DNA of 64,000 nucleotides, taken from assembly GCF_028372415.1 (NCBI RefSeq), contig NC_092875.1, positions 145,670,856 through 145,734,855 on the forward strand, given 5' to 3'. Positions 47,299-59,029 of the stretch are shown piece by piece (the stretch's first letter is position 1; each line of letters begins with the position of its first letter). Source of the stretch: Notamacropus eugenii (Eukaryota; Chordata; Mammalia; Diprotodontia; Macropodidae). The notes under the pieces are model-generated. The model was not told the DNA's origin. It made no database searches and saw only the letters and a program-made list of their open reading frames with translations. Made by a program: the position numbers and the translations under genes.

Positions 47299-47496
47299 AA
47301 GGCTGGGGAACCTGTGGCCTTGAAGCCACACATACCCCTCTAGGCCCTCAAGTGCGACCTTTTCATTGAATCCAAACTTCACAGAACAAATTCCCTTAAT
47401 AAAAGGATTTATTCTGTAAAACTTGGACTTAATCAAAATGCTGCACCCGAGGACCTAGAAGGCCACATATAGCTTTGAGGCCAGATTCCCCACCCC
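47299..47496. mobile_element. Palindromic MITE, hAT-like, about 198 bp
   Basis: Nearly the whole interval is one long inverted repeat. The left arm runs 'ggctggggaacctgtggcct', 'ctctaggccctcaagtgcga', 'aatccaaacttcacagaaca'. The right arm, reversed, runs 'gggtggggaatctggcctca', 'ttctaggtcctcgggtgcag', 'aagtccaagttttacagaat'. The ends resemble the CAGGGGTGGGGAAC type termini of hAT elements. The expected 8-bp target duplication is not clear. No coding content. Confidence 0.75.
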
Positions 47497-47689
47497 TTTA
47501 TTCCCTCCTTCCCGCATCCGGCTGAGGCAAATTTTTATATGCAAGTCAATGGAATAATTTGTTGCATTGGTCTTACACATAGTTGGCAGTCAAGAAATGT
47601 TTTCTGAAGTGAATTAAATTAGCCTTTACCCTAGTGTATTTGGACACATTTAAATAATACTCTTTATTATAAATTGCCTTCAATTCAGT

Positions 47690-47820
47690 CATCTTTATTG
47701 AATCCTACTATGCACAGGGCACTGTCCTAGGTGCTAGTGGGGATACAAATATAAGTATATTGCTAGCTATGATTTTAAGGACCTTATAATTTAGAAAAGG
47801 AAATGAGATAGATGTAATTA
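47690..47820 (-). repeat. L2 LINE 3' end (antisense)
   Basis: 'cagggcactgtcctaggtgc', 'tagtggggatacaaatataa' and 'ttttaaggaccttataattt'. Confidence 0.65.
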
Positions 47821-47999
47821 AGTAAAAGATAAAGCCAAGTGTGGCAAGTGGGAAACCGTCAATATCAGATTTCTCTCTTCCTACTGCTGACCATGACTGG
47901 AAAAAATCAAGAAATCAAGCTGATTTCACGCAGTATAAATTTATGGCACATAACTTCAGCTGGGGTACCAGCTGCTGCTTAATAATTTCTTTTACTCAA

Positions 48000-48725
48000 C
48001 CCTTATCAAGTCCCTATCTCATTCTCCACAGTGCCTGTTAGAAACCTTTTCTTCTCTCTCCTTGCTTCTGACTGTCCCTTAGCCCTTCACATTGAGTGAA
48101 TACACTATATTCCACTTCATTGAGAAGATTAATCCCATCACTCGTGAATTCTGTCAGTGAACTCCAGACCCACATCCTGAATTACCCACAGTACATCTCC
48201 ACCTGGATACCCCACTGACACTTCCAATTTAACCTATCCAAAAGTTAACTTATTATCTCCCCCCACCCTCAATCTACTCCTCCTTCTGACTTCATTATTC
48301 CTATCGGTGGCATCACAATTCATCCTTATTTCTCATGTTCAGGAGTCTTTGAATTATTTTTACCTTTTCTGTCTCCTTCACCTTTCACAATCAATCAGTT
48401 ACCAAATTATATTGATTCTACCTCTGCAACATCTCTTGCATTTGTCCCCTCATCCTTGTTGCCAGTACCATTATAATTATAGTTCCCATTATAACTCAGG
48501 GCCCCCATTGCCATCTACCTATAGTATTGCAATAGCCTTCTAAAAGGTCTCCTCACTCTAATCTTTCCCCTCTGATTATCTTCCAGAATAACCTTGCTTA
48601 TGAATACATTTGACCCCATTATTCCTCTGATCTGAGTCATTAGTGGCTCCTATTGACTGCTGGGTAAATCTAAAGCTTCTTTGCCCAGCATCAAGGACTT
48701 TTATTACTTAGCACCATAATGTTTG
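48000..48725 (+). repeat. L2 LINE, left part
   Basis: L2 ORF2 C-terminal region in sense: 'ttgattctacctctgcaaca', 'attgcaatagccttctaaaa', 'ggtctcctcactctaatctt', 'gtggctcctattgactgctg'. It is interrupted by element B and resumes at 49,285. Confidence 0.75.
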
Positions 48726-48729
48726 ATGT

Positions 48730-49284
48730 GTATGGGGTGTTCAAGGAGCACTGGCACCTTTGGTATGAAGGCTGCCATGCCCTTTTCAGAGCTGCTTATC
48801 CACTCTTGGTGTCCATCTGCTACCCAGCTCTCACCTGTGACTCCACGACACTATAAAATGGGTAGTGGCCACAGCCTCGCAAAACTGTCTAAGCAGATGG
48901 ACTAAACCAGGTTGAAGTAACTGACAGTCCTCAAACCTGTAGGTGAGTTAAGGGGATATCTACTCCAAGCATTCGAAGACTTCTCTCAGTAGGATGGACA
49001 GATGAGAACCATTTGTCCCAAAGGTCATAAAGGTGGCTGAAGCAGGTGCTGGGAAGAGCTTTGAACTTGGTCAGACATCAAGGTCATCCACTGCATCTCA
49101 GGCCATGGCCAGTTGTCTTGACATTTTCTTCAGCTCTGGTCTGTGATGACTCTGAAACAGTGAGACTGATGACTTTGTGCAACTCTGCTTCACTTAAATC
49201 CAAATTATAAGCAAGTGAAGACATCACTCCACAATGTCACTGGTTTTTTTGAAAATGAAGGATGAACAACTACAATATTTTCAA
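48730..49284 (+). mobile_element. ~550-bp non-autonomous element B, copy 2, inside L2
   Basis: Full-length counterpart of 28,855-29,385. It ends 'gacatcactccacaatgtca' and 'gaaaatgaaggatgaacaac', a tail comparable to those of LINE-A and the SINEs at 35.55 and 42.02 kb. Flanking L2 sequence on both sides defines its ends. Confidence 0.65.
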
Positions 49285-49725
49285 GACTTCTATTACCCTC
49301 CTGTGTTCTGATTAAAGAGAAAATGCTCTGTCCCCTGAACTTGCACTGCAATCACCTGTTCCTGTGCCTTGTTCATGCTGTTCCCTTTTCCTGAAATGCC
49401 ATCCTTCCTTTCTTTTTACCTAATGACTTTCTATCCATCTTTTAGAACCCAGGTCAAATATCATTTCCCATAAAATCTTCCTTTATCCCCTTGTCAACAA
49501 TGACTTTTCCTCTTGGACTTTGCATACAATTTTTTTTTGTAACTCTAAACTTCCCTCATTTAATATTCTATATTACAAGTTATCTATTTGCATCTTATCC
49601 CACTATTAGACATTAAGCTCCACAAGAACAAGAGTCATGCTTTAGCTTAACTATATCTCTTCCCCAATATCTAGCATAGTGCTCTCTACATCCAGGTACT
49701 TTATTAAGAATTTGTTAAATGGATG
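49285..49725 (+). repeat. L2 LINE, right part
   Basis: L2 3'UTR and tail: 'ttcatgctgttcccttttcc', 'tagacattaagctccacaag', 'gaattgttaaatg'-like end near 49,720. Confidence 0.65.
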
Positions 49726-49999
49726 AAGTATGTAAGAAAGTACAAAACAAAGGGTCATGAGTTCAGAGTACTGACTTCAGAAGAATGACTCAGTGAAATT
49801 TAACTAAGATTATTTTATGGAGTTTTGTTTATATGTAAGCATTTTTATTAGTTAATATTTTATTTTGGAGGACTACCAATACTTCAACTAGTGAGGTGAT
49901 AATAAAAATAAAAGTGAAATTTACCTTAATTTATGCTAGTGGCCAGATTTACTCAATTTGATATATGAGGTTGATTAACTTACTTCTAATTAGTTTAAC

Positions 50000-50960
50000 T
50001 GTTAAATTGTTTCACTGTGCAGATAGACATCAATCCTTAAGTGAATCTGTGATCTCACTGATCTGGGTAGTGTTTCTAGTGATGTAGTATGCAGCTCTCC
50101 ACATCTTTTCATCCTGTACAATTCCTGTCCATGTCCTCTTGTAAATCTTCCAAAGGGAATCCACCCTAAGTGCTAATGAATTTCTTCTATTTCTTTTGAC
50201 ATGCATGGAAACAAATGGAGCACATGTGACTGACATATTTCCTTATCTGGTTGTATACAAAGACCTATGGGATTAGCAACCTGGAGTGGGAAGGGTCTTT
50301 GTAGTCCATCTTCATGTTGATTATCTGGCATAATCCTTCATTGATTATGTGCTGTAGCCTACTTATGTCCATTCTGAATTACTTTGATTTATAATACAAT
50401 ATATACAATATACATGGATTAACTCCTTATTGTCCCTTCGTTGATCTTTGAGTGACCTGCAACTCCTTTTCTTTGAAGATTGTTTCGTAACTTTACAACA
50501 TTATTGAAAGACTCTTGATGTTAAAAGATGAACTTTAATTTCAGGGAAAATCGTGGGGATTATAAACATCACTCCACAATCTCCCATAGGAAACCTAACC
50601 TGCTCCCCTCTTCTTTATTTAGTTCAAGGCCTGGCACATTGTATATATGCAATGTCTATCTGGTACTCATGGACCAGCTCTTTGGACTATTCCACCACAC
50701 TGAAAATTGTAACCTAAATAATAGGAATTCTTTCCTTGGTTTTCTCCTATATGGATAGTTAGGCTTTTATACATTTCATTTTGAAACTTGTTTTTTTCTT
50801 TTTTTCAGAATTCAGTGTAATCAGAGCAATGTCATCTGTAAATGAGAACTTACAGAGAACCTCATCATTTACAGGGAAAGCTTCTTCCATTTGAACTGTG
50901 TATGAGATATTGTCCATCACGACTGACAAACCCCTTTGGGAAGTATGCATCCCCCTCAGT
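50000..50960 (-). mobile_element. RTE (BovB-like) LINE relic (antisense)
   Basis: On the minus strand, FSFTDDIALIT (near 50,850-50,818) is the RT motif C region, comparable to 'YADDI.L' of RTE enzymes. The 3' end of the coding region reads WKIYKRTWTGIVQDEKMWRA, then AYYITRNTTQISEITDS (to about 50,040), close in plan to the C-terminus of BovB ('W..AVHGV.KSRTRLSD'). The middle is heavily mutated. Inactive. Confidence 0.55.
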
Positions 50961-52499
50961 TCATATTTATAATTCGGGATTCATTGAATGAGTTATTTCA
51001 TCTGTCAAGGAATCTTGTATGATTTTAAGATATATATAGAATATACCTTATTGGAGGAGAGTCTTTAAGGAAATATTTCACTTCATTGAATAAGATTTTT
51101 TGAAAAGTCAATAAACCACAAGGATCATGGGCTCTTGTATTTGCTGTAGCCTTTAATTAACTGTGTGACTAGAGTACTATAATCTGCTTTAGAATATTAT
51201 TTGTAAAAATTATCTAATTACTTAGTAGTTAGTACTTAATAGTCAATAGCTAGTAATATGTTATCATCAAATATATCCTTGATTCATCTAAACATTAGTC
51301 TTCTAAAGAGATGGAAAGTAGTTATGTGAGTAAGCAGATGTTTTCTTGTTTGGCTTTTTGAGGAGGTAATAACGCCCATGTTATTGTTTTCCCCCAAAAC
51401 ATGGAGTATTTCCCCTCCAAGATATTTTTGAGAATGGAATGATCATATTTAAATGAATCCTGACAGAGCATACTTTCCTTCTTATTGTACAAATTAAATA
51501 TTGGACTATTGGAATCAAAGGATATTTGCTCTTTTCCATCACCTCTGGTATGCATTAAAAATGCAAACCTAGCTTGATATTTCAAAAAGTAATTTTTTTC
51601 CTGTGAAACTGTGGCCATCTATTTTTGTGTCTAATAACCTGTGTTCCTAAGGTCTGATACCTAGCTAATTTAAAATGATTTGATAACATCTTTGTGACCG
51701 AAAAAAAATCTCCCCTAGATTTCTGAAGACAAAGTCATTAAACAACCTTAGATTCTCTGATTTCCAAAAGAACCTATTTGTACATAAGAAAAATAAAACA
51801 TTAAGGCAGAGTGAAATCAGCTTGTAATTTAGAATCATCACGATGATTATAATATTGGCATTATTTGAACCACCTAAAAGTTAGATATCTCATGAATTTG
51901 ATAAGGTAAATTGGCCCTGAAGCAGAAATGTTAAAGGGTTGCCACTATGCTACTGAGGACAATGATAAGATCATAGACTTAGAGCAAATTGTAAGTTGTA
52001 ATTTTGTAAAATCAATGCATTTGAGACAGAAAATTTTTATATTTTGGAACTTACTGACTAGATAAGAAAAGCAACTTATTGAAGGATGTTACAGGATTCA
52101 AGAGCATCCAGGTTCTGCATCTTCCACTGATATAAACTAGCTGTGTGGCCAGGCCACTAAGTCTCTCCATTCTCCAGGCAATTCTACCATATTATAAATT
52201 ATGAATGAATTTCTAATCTCCGTTGGTGGAAGGACTTTCCACAACTGGGAGTTCCTCACCGCCCCCCCCCCCAATAAATCTATACCCTACCTTTACAGAA
52301 GAAGAAAAAGGTTTAAATAAATACACAGTATTCTTTTTGGTAAATGCCAACTCCTGCTTTTCATTTTCTAGTCTTTTGTTCTTCTCTGTGTTAGTAGGCA
52401 TAACTGACCCATATTTGTGTGCTGTTGTACAGCAAGTCAGCATGATTATCCGTGTGATATGTATTTACATGACTGTAGTTTTGGGCACTAGGCACTAGA
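50961..52499. other. Intergenic, no recognised feature
   Basis: No gene or nameable repeat. A C-run lies at 52,261-52,271. Open stretches here lack known domains. Confidence 0.45.
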
Positions 52500-53340
52500 C
52501 TTTCCTGCTTTTTCTTTTTCTTTTTTTTTTATTTATTTAACTTTTCAATATTCATTTCTACAACATTTTGGGTTCCAAATTTTCTCCCCATTTGTCCCCT
52601 CCCCCCACCCCAAAATGCTGAGCATTCTAATTGCCCCTATCACCAATCTTCCCTCTCTTCTAACATCCCTCCCTTCCCTTATCCCCATCTTCTCTTTTGT
52701 CCTGTAGGGCCAGATAACTTTCTATACCCCATTACCTGTATTTCTATTTCCTAGTTGCAAGAACGATACTCAACAGTTGTTCCTATACCTTTGAGTTCCA
52801 ACTTCTCCCCATCCTTCCCTCCCCACCCAGTCCCTTTGGGAAGGCAGGCAATTCAATATAGGCCATATCTGTGTAGTTTTGCAAATGACTTCCATAATAG
52901 TCATGTTGTGTAAGACTAACTATAATTCCCTCCATTCTATTCTGCCCCCATTGCTTCTATTCTCTCTTTTGACCCTGTCCCTCCCCAAGAGTGTTGACTT
53001 CAAATTGCTCCCTCCTCCCCATGCCCTCCCTTCCATCATCCCCCCCACCCTGCTTATCCCCTTCTCCCCCACTTTCCTGTATTGTAAGACAGGTTTTCAT
53101 ACCAAAATGAGTGTGCATTTTATTCCTTCCTTTAGTCAAATGTGATGAGAGTAAGCTTCATGTTTTTTCTCTCACCTCCCCTCTTTTTCCCTCCACTGAA
53201 AAGTCTTTTACTTGCCTCTTTTATGAGAGATATTTTGCCCCATTCCACTTCTCCCTTTATCCTCCCAATATATTTCTCTCTCAATGCTTAATTTCATTTT
53301 TTAAAGATATGATCCCATACTATTCAGCTCACCCTGTGCT

Positions 53341-53372
53341 GTGTGTGTGTGTGCGTGTGTGTGTGTGTGTGT
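53341..53372. repeat. (GT)n microsatellite inside the half-L1
   Basis: GT repeat with one GC interruption, located downstream of the ORF1 stop on the element's strand. Confidence 0.95.
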
Positions 53373-53596
53373 AATCCCACCAACTACCCAGACACTGAAA
53401 AAAATTTCAAGAGTTATAAATAATGTCTTTCCATGTAGGAATGTAAATAGTTCAACTTTAGTAAGTCCCTTATGATTTCTCTTTGCTGATTACCTTTTCA
53501 TGCTTCTCTTGATTCTTGTGTTTGAAGGTCAAATTTTCTTTTTAGCTCTGGTCTTTTCATCAAGAATGCTTGAAAGTCCTCTATTTCATTGAAAGA

Positions 53597-54612
53597 CTAA
53601 TTTTTCCCCTGAAGTATTATACTCAATTTTGCTGGGTAGGTGATTCTTGGTTTTAGTCCTAGTTCCTTTGACTTCTGGAATATCATATTCCATGCCTTTC
53701 GATCCCTTAATGTAGAAGCTGCTAGATCTTGTGTTATCTTGATTGTATTTCTACAATACTTGAATTGTTTCTTTCTAGATGCTTGCAATATTTTCTTCTT
53801 GACCTGGGAACTCTGGAATTTGGCCACAATGTTCCTAGAAGTTTCTCTTTTTGGATCTCTTTCAGGAGATGATCAGTGGATTCTTTCAATATTTATTTTG
53901 CCCTCTGGTTCTAAAATATCAGGGCAGTTTTCCTTGATAATTTCATGAAAGATGATGTCTGGGCTCTTTTTTTGATCATGGCTTTCAGGTAGTCCCACAA
54001 TTTTTAAATTGTCTCTCCTCCATCTATTTTCCAGGTCATTTGTTTTTCCAATGAGATATTTCACGTTATCTTCCATTTTTTTCATTCTTTTGGTTTTGTT
54101 TTGTGATTTCTTGGTTTCTCATAAAGTCATTGGCCTCTATCTGTTCCATTCTAATTTTGAAAGAACCATTTTCTTCAGTGAGCTTTTGAACCTCCTTTTC
54201 CATTTGGCTAATTCTGCTTTTGAAAGCATTCTTCTCCTCATTGGCTTTTTTGAACCTCTTTTGCCAATTGAGTTAGCCTATTTTTAAAGGTGTTATTTTT
54301 TTCAGCATTTTTCTCGGTCTCCTTTAGCAAGGTGTTGATCTGCTTTTCATGCTTTTCTTACATGTCTCTCATTTCTCTTCCCAGTTTTTCCTCCACCTCT
54401 ATAACTTGATTTTCAAAATCCTTTTTGAGCTCTTTCATGGCCTGAGACCACTGAATATTTATTTTGGATGTTTGGGATACAGAAGCCTTGACTTTTATTT
54501 CTTTCCCTGATGGTAAGCATTGTTCTTCCTCATCTGAAAGGATGGGAGGAGATATCTGTTCACCAAGAAAGTAACCTTCTATGGTCTTATTTTTTTTCCC
54601 TTTTTTGGGCAT
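53597..54612 (-). pseudogene. L1 ORF1 pseudogene of the half-L1
   Basis: ORF1 protein is an RNA-binding, trimer-forming chaperone of the L1 ribonucleoprotein. The start (MPKKGKKNKTIEG) is at 54,612. The N-terminal part is acidic then Lys/Glu-rich (coiled-coil region); the first frame ends at a TAA at 54,358. Matching continues in other frames: KTNDLENRWRRDNLKIVGLP (near 54,045-53,986), the conserved RRM entry, and then the C-terminal domain, RKAWNMIFQKSKELGLKPRI and YPAKLSI, ending at 53,597. The total of about 1,016 bp corresponds to roughly 338 codons, normal for mammalian ORF1. At least two frame breaks make it non-functional here. Confidence 0.8.
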
Positions 54613-55389
54613 TTTCCCAACCAGTTACTTGACTTTTGGGTCCTTCATCAAGAGTAGGGTATACTCTGGGGACCTGTAAGATGTCAGTTCCTCCAAGGTG
54701 GCACAATCAAGCGTGTACTGGTCTGGGTGCAGGGAAGAATTTTTGTGCCCAGAATCTTAGCAGAGTTTCCTTTCCATAGGCACCTGACCTCCAGTTCCGC
54801 CAAGCTACCACTGGGGGAGGGGGGGGGGAAATTCAGTCAAGCTGTGGGGGCAGGGCCACCATTCAGTGCGAGACAAAGACCAGCTCCCTCAGTGCCCCCA
54901 GGGGTTTTTACGATCCAGCAATGGTCTCAGGCTGCTGTAGGGGCTGCCATGAGAACTCCTGCTGCCTGCCCGATGTGGCCTCTTCGGGCCGCTGCCTAAG
55001 GCCAGAGCTATGGGAAGGCCCTTCTTCCTTCCTAGCCAGCTGAAAAAACCTTCTTCACTGACCTTTGGCTCCTGTGGGTTGAGGAATCTGGGAACTGCTG
55101 CTGCTGGGACTGGGGATTCCAAGCCTGGAGATTCAGCCCCCTGAGGGCTGTTCACAAGCTGCCAAACTGCATGGCCAAGGCTGGGCTGAGCTCCACTACG
55201 AGTCCGGTGCAACTTTCAGGTCATCCTGGGCTGGAAATCTCCTCCACTCTGTTGTTCTCCACTTCTGCTGCTCCAAAATTTGTTGAGAGTCCCTCTCTAT
55301 AGGTATTTTATGGGCTGTGTGGGGAGACCCTGTGTATGTGTGTCTTTCTACTCTGCCATCTTGGCTCTGCCCCCTTTCCTGCTTTTTCT

Positions 55390-55989
55390 ACCTGCAGGTG
55401 AATTTTTGAGGGCAGCATTATGTTTGTCAATTTGGCCCACATATTTTTCAGCATGATCACGTCTGACAATTTGGCAAAATACTGAATATCCTGTCATCGT
55501 AAGGAACATAATAAATAATAACAATAACAAATGTACTTGCAAACTGGTATAGACATTACCTTAGACTGATGGATTTCATTTGCTATCCTGTATTATTTGA
55601 CTGTAATGAAAATAACAATATACTTGTAAACAAATCTCATTAAAGTGAAATCTTTTATTGTTGGATTGAAAACTTATTTTATGTTTAGTTACTTATATGT
55701 ATCCATCCATCAAGTTATTTTATAATACAGTCTTCCTTGGGGGAAGTTCAAAGATTTAGTTTTGTCTGGCAATATGCCATATAGAAGAACTACCACCATT
55801 AACTTCATTTTCAATAAAACAATGCTGTTCAGAGTGGTATATTTGAGTCTCCAGTCATATATTTACAGTCCTGATGAGGTTTTCAGAGTCTATTAAACAG
55901 AGCTGGGTCTGGACCAGGAGAGGGACTGTGATGTATACATTTGTTTTGGTGACACAAGGTCATAGTGGCTAGAGTTTGGGGCTTGGATT
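55390..55989. other. Intergenic, no recognised feature
   Basis: No gene or nameable repeat. Confidence 0.45.
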
Positions 55990-56155
55990 CAGAAAGTTAG
56001 ATTTGAATACTGCTAACTCTTGCTTTCCTCTTCTGTACTATGGGGATACTAACTCCTAAAGTACCTAACTCTCATGACTGTTGTGAGGCTCAAATGAGAT
56101 AATGCATTTAAAATCCTTTGTAAATGCCAGTTATTATTATACTCCCTGAGTCAGA
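55990..56155 (+). repeat. MIR/CORE-SINE
   Basis: 'ttggattcagaaagttagat', 'tctgtactatggggatacta', 'gctcaaatgagataatgcat'. Confidence 0.7.
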
Positions 56156-56559
56156 CTTCAACTATAATGTAGAACAATAATAGGGGTATGGAGGAAATGA
56201 TGGGCCAATATAAAACTTAAAATGCCATTTAAGATCAAGTGGCTTCATAGCTACACCCAAATGAAACCCTTAGGCAATCGACAAGATAATTCAGTGGGAA
56301 AAAACGTAGCAAAGCACTCTTGCTCAATAGTTGACACATCACCCTTTTCTCCATTTGTTTTGCAAACACTGGCAAGGAGACTAGGAATTTCTCTGAAACA
56401 ACTTGAGAACAAGGAATTCAAGAAATTGCCTATTCACTGGATTTTGCTGTATTACAACGAATCTGGATCAAAATAAGTGTCTCTTGGATTGGACTGTGAG
56501 AACAAAGTCTTGTAAAAATGCACCTGAGATTGATGATGGGGATGATGACACCCTTCATT
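56156..56559. other. Intergenic, no recognised feature
   Basis: No gene. An 84-codon open stretch at 56,222-56,476 shows no domain. Confidence 0.4.
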
Positions 56560-56795
56560 TGCATTTGTACTTATTTTGGACTTCTAGGGCTTCACCACCA
56601 AACCCTTGCACTCACTTGGTACCTTCTAGCCATGCTCCCCACCCTCCTTCAGTTCTCTTTTTTCTTGTAGTCTTTCTCTCTTAGATTGTAAAAAGTTTGA
56701 GGACAGGAACTCTTTTTCATAAGCAGTTTAGTTTAGTACTTGTTGCATAATAAGCTCTTAGTAAATGTTTGTCAACTATTGTCACTTGTATTGAG
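56560..56795 (+). repeat. L2 LINE 3' end
   Basis: 'ctcttagattgtaaaaagtt', 'tgaggacaggaactcttttt', 'aagctcttagtaaatgtttg'. Confidence 0.65.
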
Positions 56796-57424
56796 TTTTT
56801 GTGCACCTTTGTAATATCTATTTGATTCTCACAGAAACCTTTTGTCATAGGCAGAGGATATGAACAGTTAGTGCCAGTCTTATGCAGGGTCAGAAGAGTT
56901 GTCAGTTTTGGTGATGTGATTTGAAGAAACCAAGAGGACTTTTACCCTGAAAGTGTCTCACAAAGCAGCTTATTGCTGACTTTGGAAAATTATCATAATT
57001 TAATTCTTTTAATTAAATGGAATGTTCCCAGTTAAAAACACCATCTCACTTGGGAGAGAGCAACACTTACATGTGTTGGGCTACTAAAAGGTTGGAGTGA
57101 ATTAGCTTATTTGGTTATTCCCTAAGTGAAAACTAAGGAGAATACTGTTGATTCTTGGAACAATTCATGTAATTGGGAAAAATATTCCCTGTGGTAAAGA
57201 AAGGAGACTGAGGTACATTCAGACTTGAACTGGGTCAAATCTACAAGTATTAAGTCTACTCTGCACTATTGCAAGTATTGAAAATACAAAAGCAAAACCA
57301 GCCTCCTTAGCCTTAAAAGAGTTAACGTTCTAATGGGGAATACAAAATGTAAACAACTTTGTGCATATGTACAAGGTCAAATTTGAGGTGATCTCTGAAG
57401 GAGGAGAGGGGAGAGAGAGGGAGG
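56796..57424. other. Intergenic, little recognised
   Basis: No gene. 57,240-57,350 may be an older antisense L2 tail ('aaaagagttaacgttctaat'). Confidence 0.4.
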
Positions 57425-58010
57425 AATCATGTCAGGCAACTAGCATTTATTAAGCACCTACTATGTACTAGGCAAAGGACTATGTGTTGGGGATACAAAG
57501 AAAGGCAAAAAATGGTCCCTGCCTTAAGAACTTGATGAGGTGGAAAAAACATAAAGGACTGTGAACAAACAAGACAGACACAGGATAAATTGGACACAGT
57601 CTCAGAGAAGGCACTATGGGATGTTAAGGCTTCTTGCAGGTTAAACTTTAGCTGAAACTAAAAGCCAAGGCTGCCAGAGGTGGAGGTGAAGAAAAGCAAT
57701 CTAGTCATGGGGGAGTGCCAATGAAACTGCCTGGAGTTGGGAGACGGAATATCTAGTGCCTGGAATAGCAAGGAGGTCAGTGTAATAAGATCATGGAAAG
57801 ATAGAAAGAAAGGGCCAGGTCAGAGGATTTTATATTTGATCCTGACGGTAATAGGGAGTCTCTGGAGTTTACTAAGAGTGAGACATAGTAAGACTCAGAT
57901 TTTAGAAAAAAATAACTCTGAGAGACCTGAGTGGAGGATAGACTGCAGTGTGGAGATATGAAACAGGGAAATAATCCAGAAGGACATTGAAAGAGTCTAG
58001 GTGTGAGGAA
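57425..58010 (-). repeat. L2 LINE 3' end and body (antisense)
   Basis: 'gcatttattaagcacctact', 'atgtactaggcaaaggacta', 'cctggagttgggagacggaa', 'gattttatatttgatcctga' and 'aatagggagtctctggagtt'. One of the better preserved L2 copies here. Confidence 0.8.
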
Positions 58011-58854
58011 CCGAGGGACTGTATTAGGGTGCTGACACGGTCCCAGAAGTTTTTTTCTCCTCTAGGAGGGCAGGTTTGGCATCCAAGTAGCAGCAAGAGA
58101 ATATTCAGTGAGGTGGTATCTAAAGCTAACTTTGTTGGCATCATAGTTCTGCCTAGGGCCAGTCCTTACCACAGTGGTTTACCACATTTGTTTATTTTAT
58201 AAAGTATTCTCTTGAGGTACGCAATGCGGGAATCCAGGAATCCCAGAATGAAATCAACATGGCAAAAAAAAAAAAAACATACAGTAATAATCAAGTCTTT
58301 GAAGAGATACAGTAGCTGGGCGAAAAACACCCCTCCAATCAACTTGATGATAAAATCTCTCCAGACCTGCTCGGGCTGATCTTCCTCCGGCAGGACATAT
58401 GTCCTTTACCAGCGCAAACTCAAGACCATTCAGCTTTGTAGAATTTGCCGGAGTTTGCACCGTTACTTTAGTCTTGTAAGATTCCAGGGTCATCTCCATG
58501 CTATGAGAAGCCTTTTAAGATTGCCTTTAGTGGAGGTTAAGAAAAATCCTCTGTATTGCAGATTGCTATTTCTCTGCATGGAGAATGGGGCTAGTTCTTG
58601 CGAAATACTTGTCGTGGGTTTTAAATCTGTTGACATATACTTCCAAGTTGTCGATTGTCATGCTTTATACTCTTTTGATACTATCAGCTGCTGGAAAAGA
58701 AGACTGAAATGAGCAGTTAGTGGTTCAGGAGAAACACCGCTGGGCCCAGGTCTGATGTCCAGGCACCGAGCTGGGGCTAGCCAGAGAAAGGCTCCTTCCA
58801 CGGCCCTTGGGAACAGCTGATTGTCAGATCCGGAGCTTCGGGGCTGGGAGGCCA
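58011..58854. other. Upstream flank of the CpG island, unassigned
   Basis: Non-repetitive sequence of rising GC with an A-run at 58,264-58,277. It could hold upstream regulatory DNA for the gene starting at 59,969, but no specific site is supported. Confidence 0.35.
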
Positions 58855-58965
58855 AGGATTTAGACCTGGAAGGAGTCCTGGCGATCACAGCACAAACCCC
58901 TCGTTTTACAGATGAAGGGACCCAGACACGGGGTGCCTTGGTCACAACTTCGGTGCTTGAAAGCT
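58855..58965 (-). repeat. MIR3/THER1-like fragment (antisense)
   Basis: 'gacctggaaggagtcctggc', 'ctcgttttacagatgaaggg' and 'gtgccttggtcacaact' follow the order seen at 22,095-22,290. Confidence 0.5.
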
Positions 58966-59029
58966 TCCCCAGAAATTTTTTGAAGAGTGGGCACAATAGA
59001 GCTTGACACTGGTCTGTAGGTGCCATCAC

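Larger units (their letters stand above)
52516..55373 (-). mobile_element. Full-length half-L1 (HAL1-type) with perfect 16-bp target duplication
   Basis: A 2.86-kb element in antisense. Its 5' end ('gggggcagagccaagatggc', then 'agagtagaaag') is at 55,373. A GC-richer 5'UTR (about 55,373-54,613) precedes ORF1 (54,612-53,597). About 1.08 kb of pyrimidine-rich sequence (on the + strand) follows, ending in an A-tail at 52,516-52,540. The bases ctttcctgctttttct occur at 52,500-52,515 and 55,374-55,389, a perfect 16-bp direct repeat, so both ends are original. No ORF2 is present. Half-L1 elements (ORF1 only, L1-like 3' end) are known in mammals and must use L1 reverse transcriptase supplied in trans. 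Confidence 0.85.

Noticed and set aside
52957..53139. Gly/Glu-rich open frame on the minus strand
   Set aside because: It lies in the purine-rich non-coding part of the half-L1 downstream of ORF1, with no domain.
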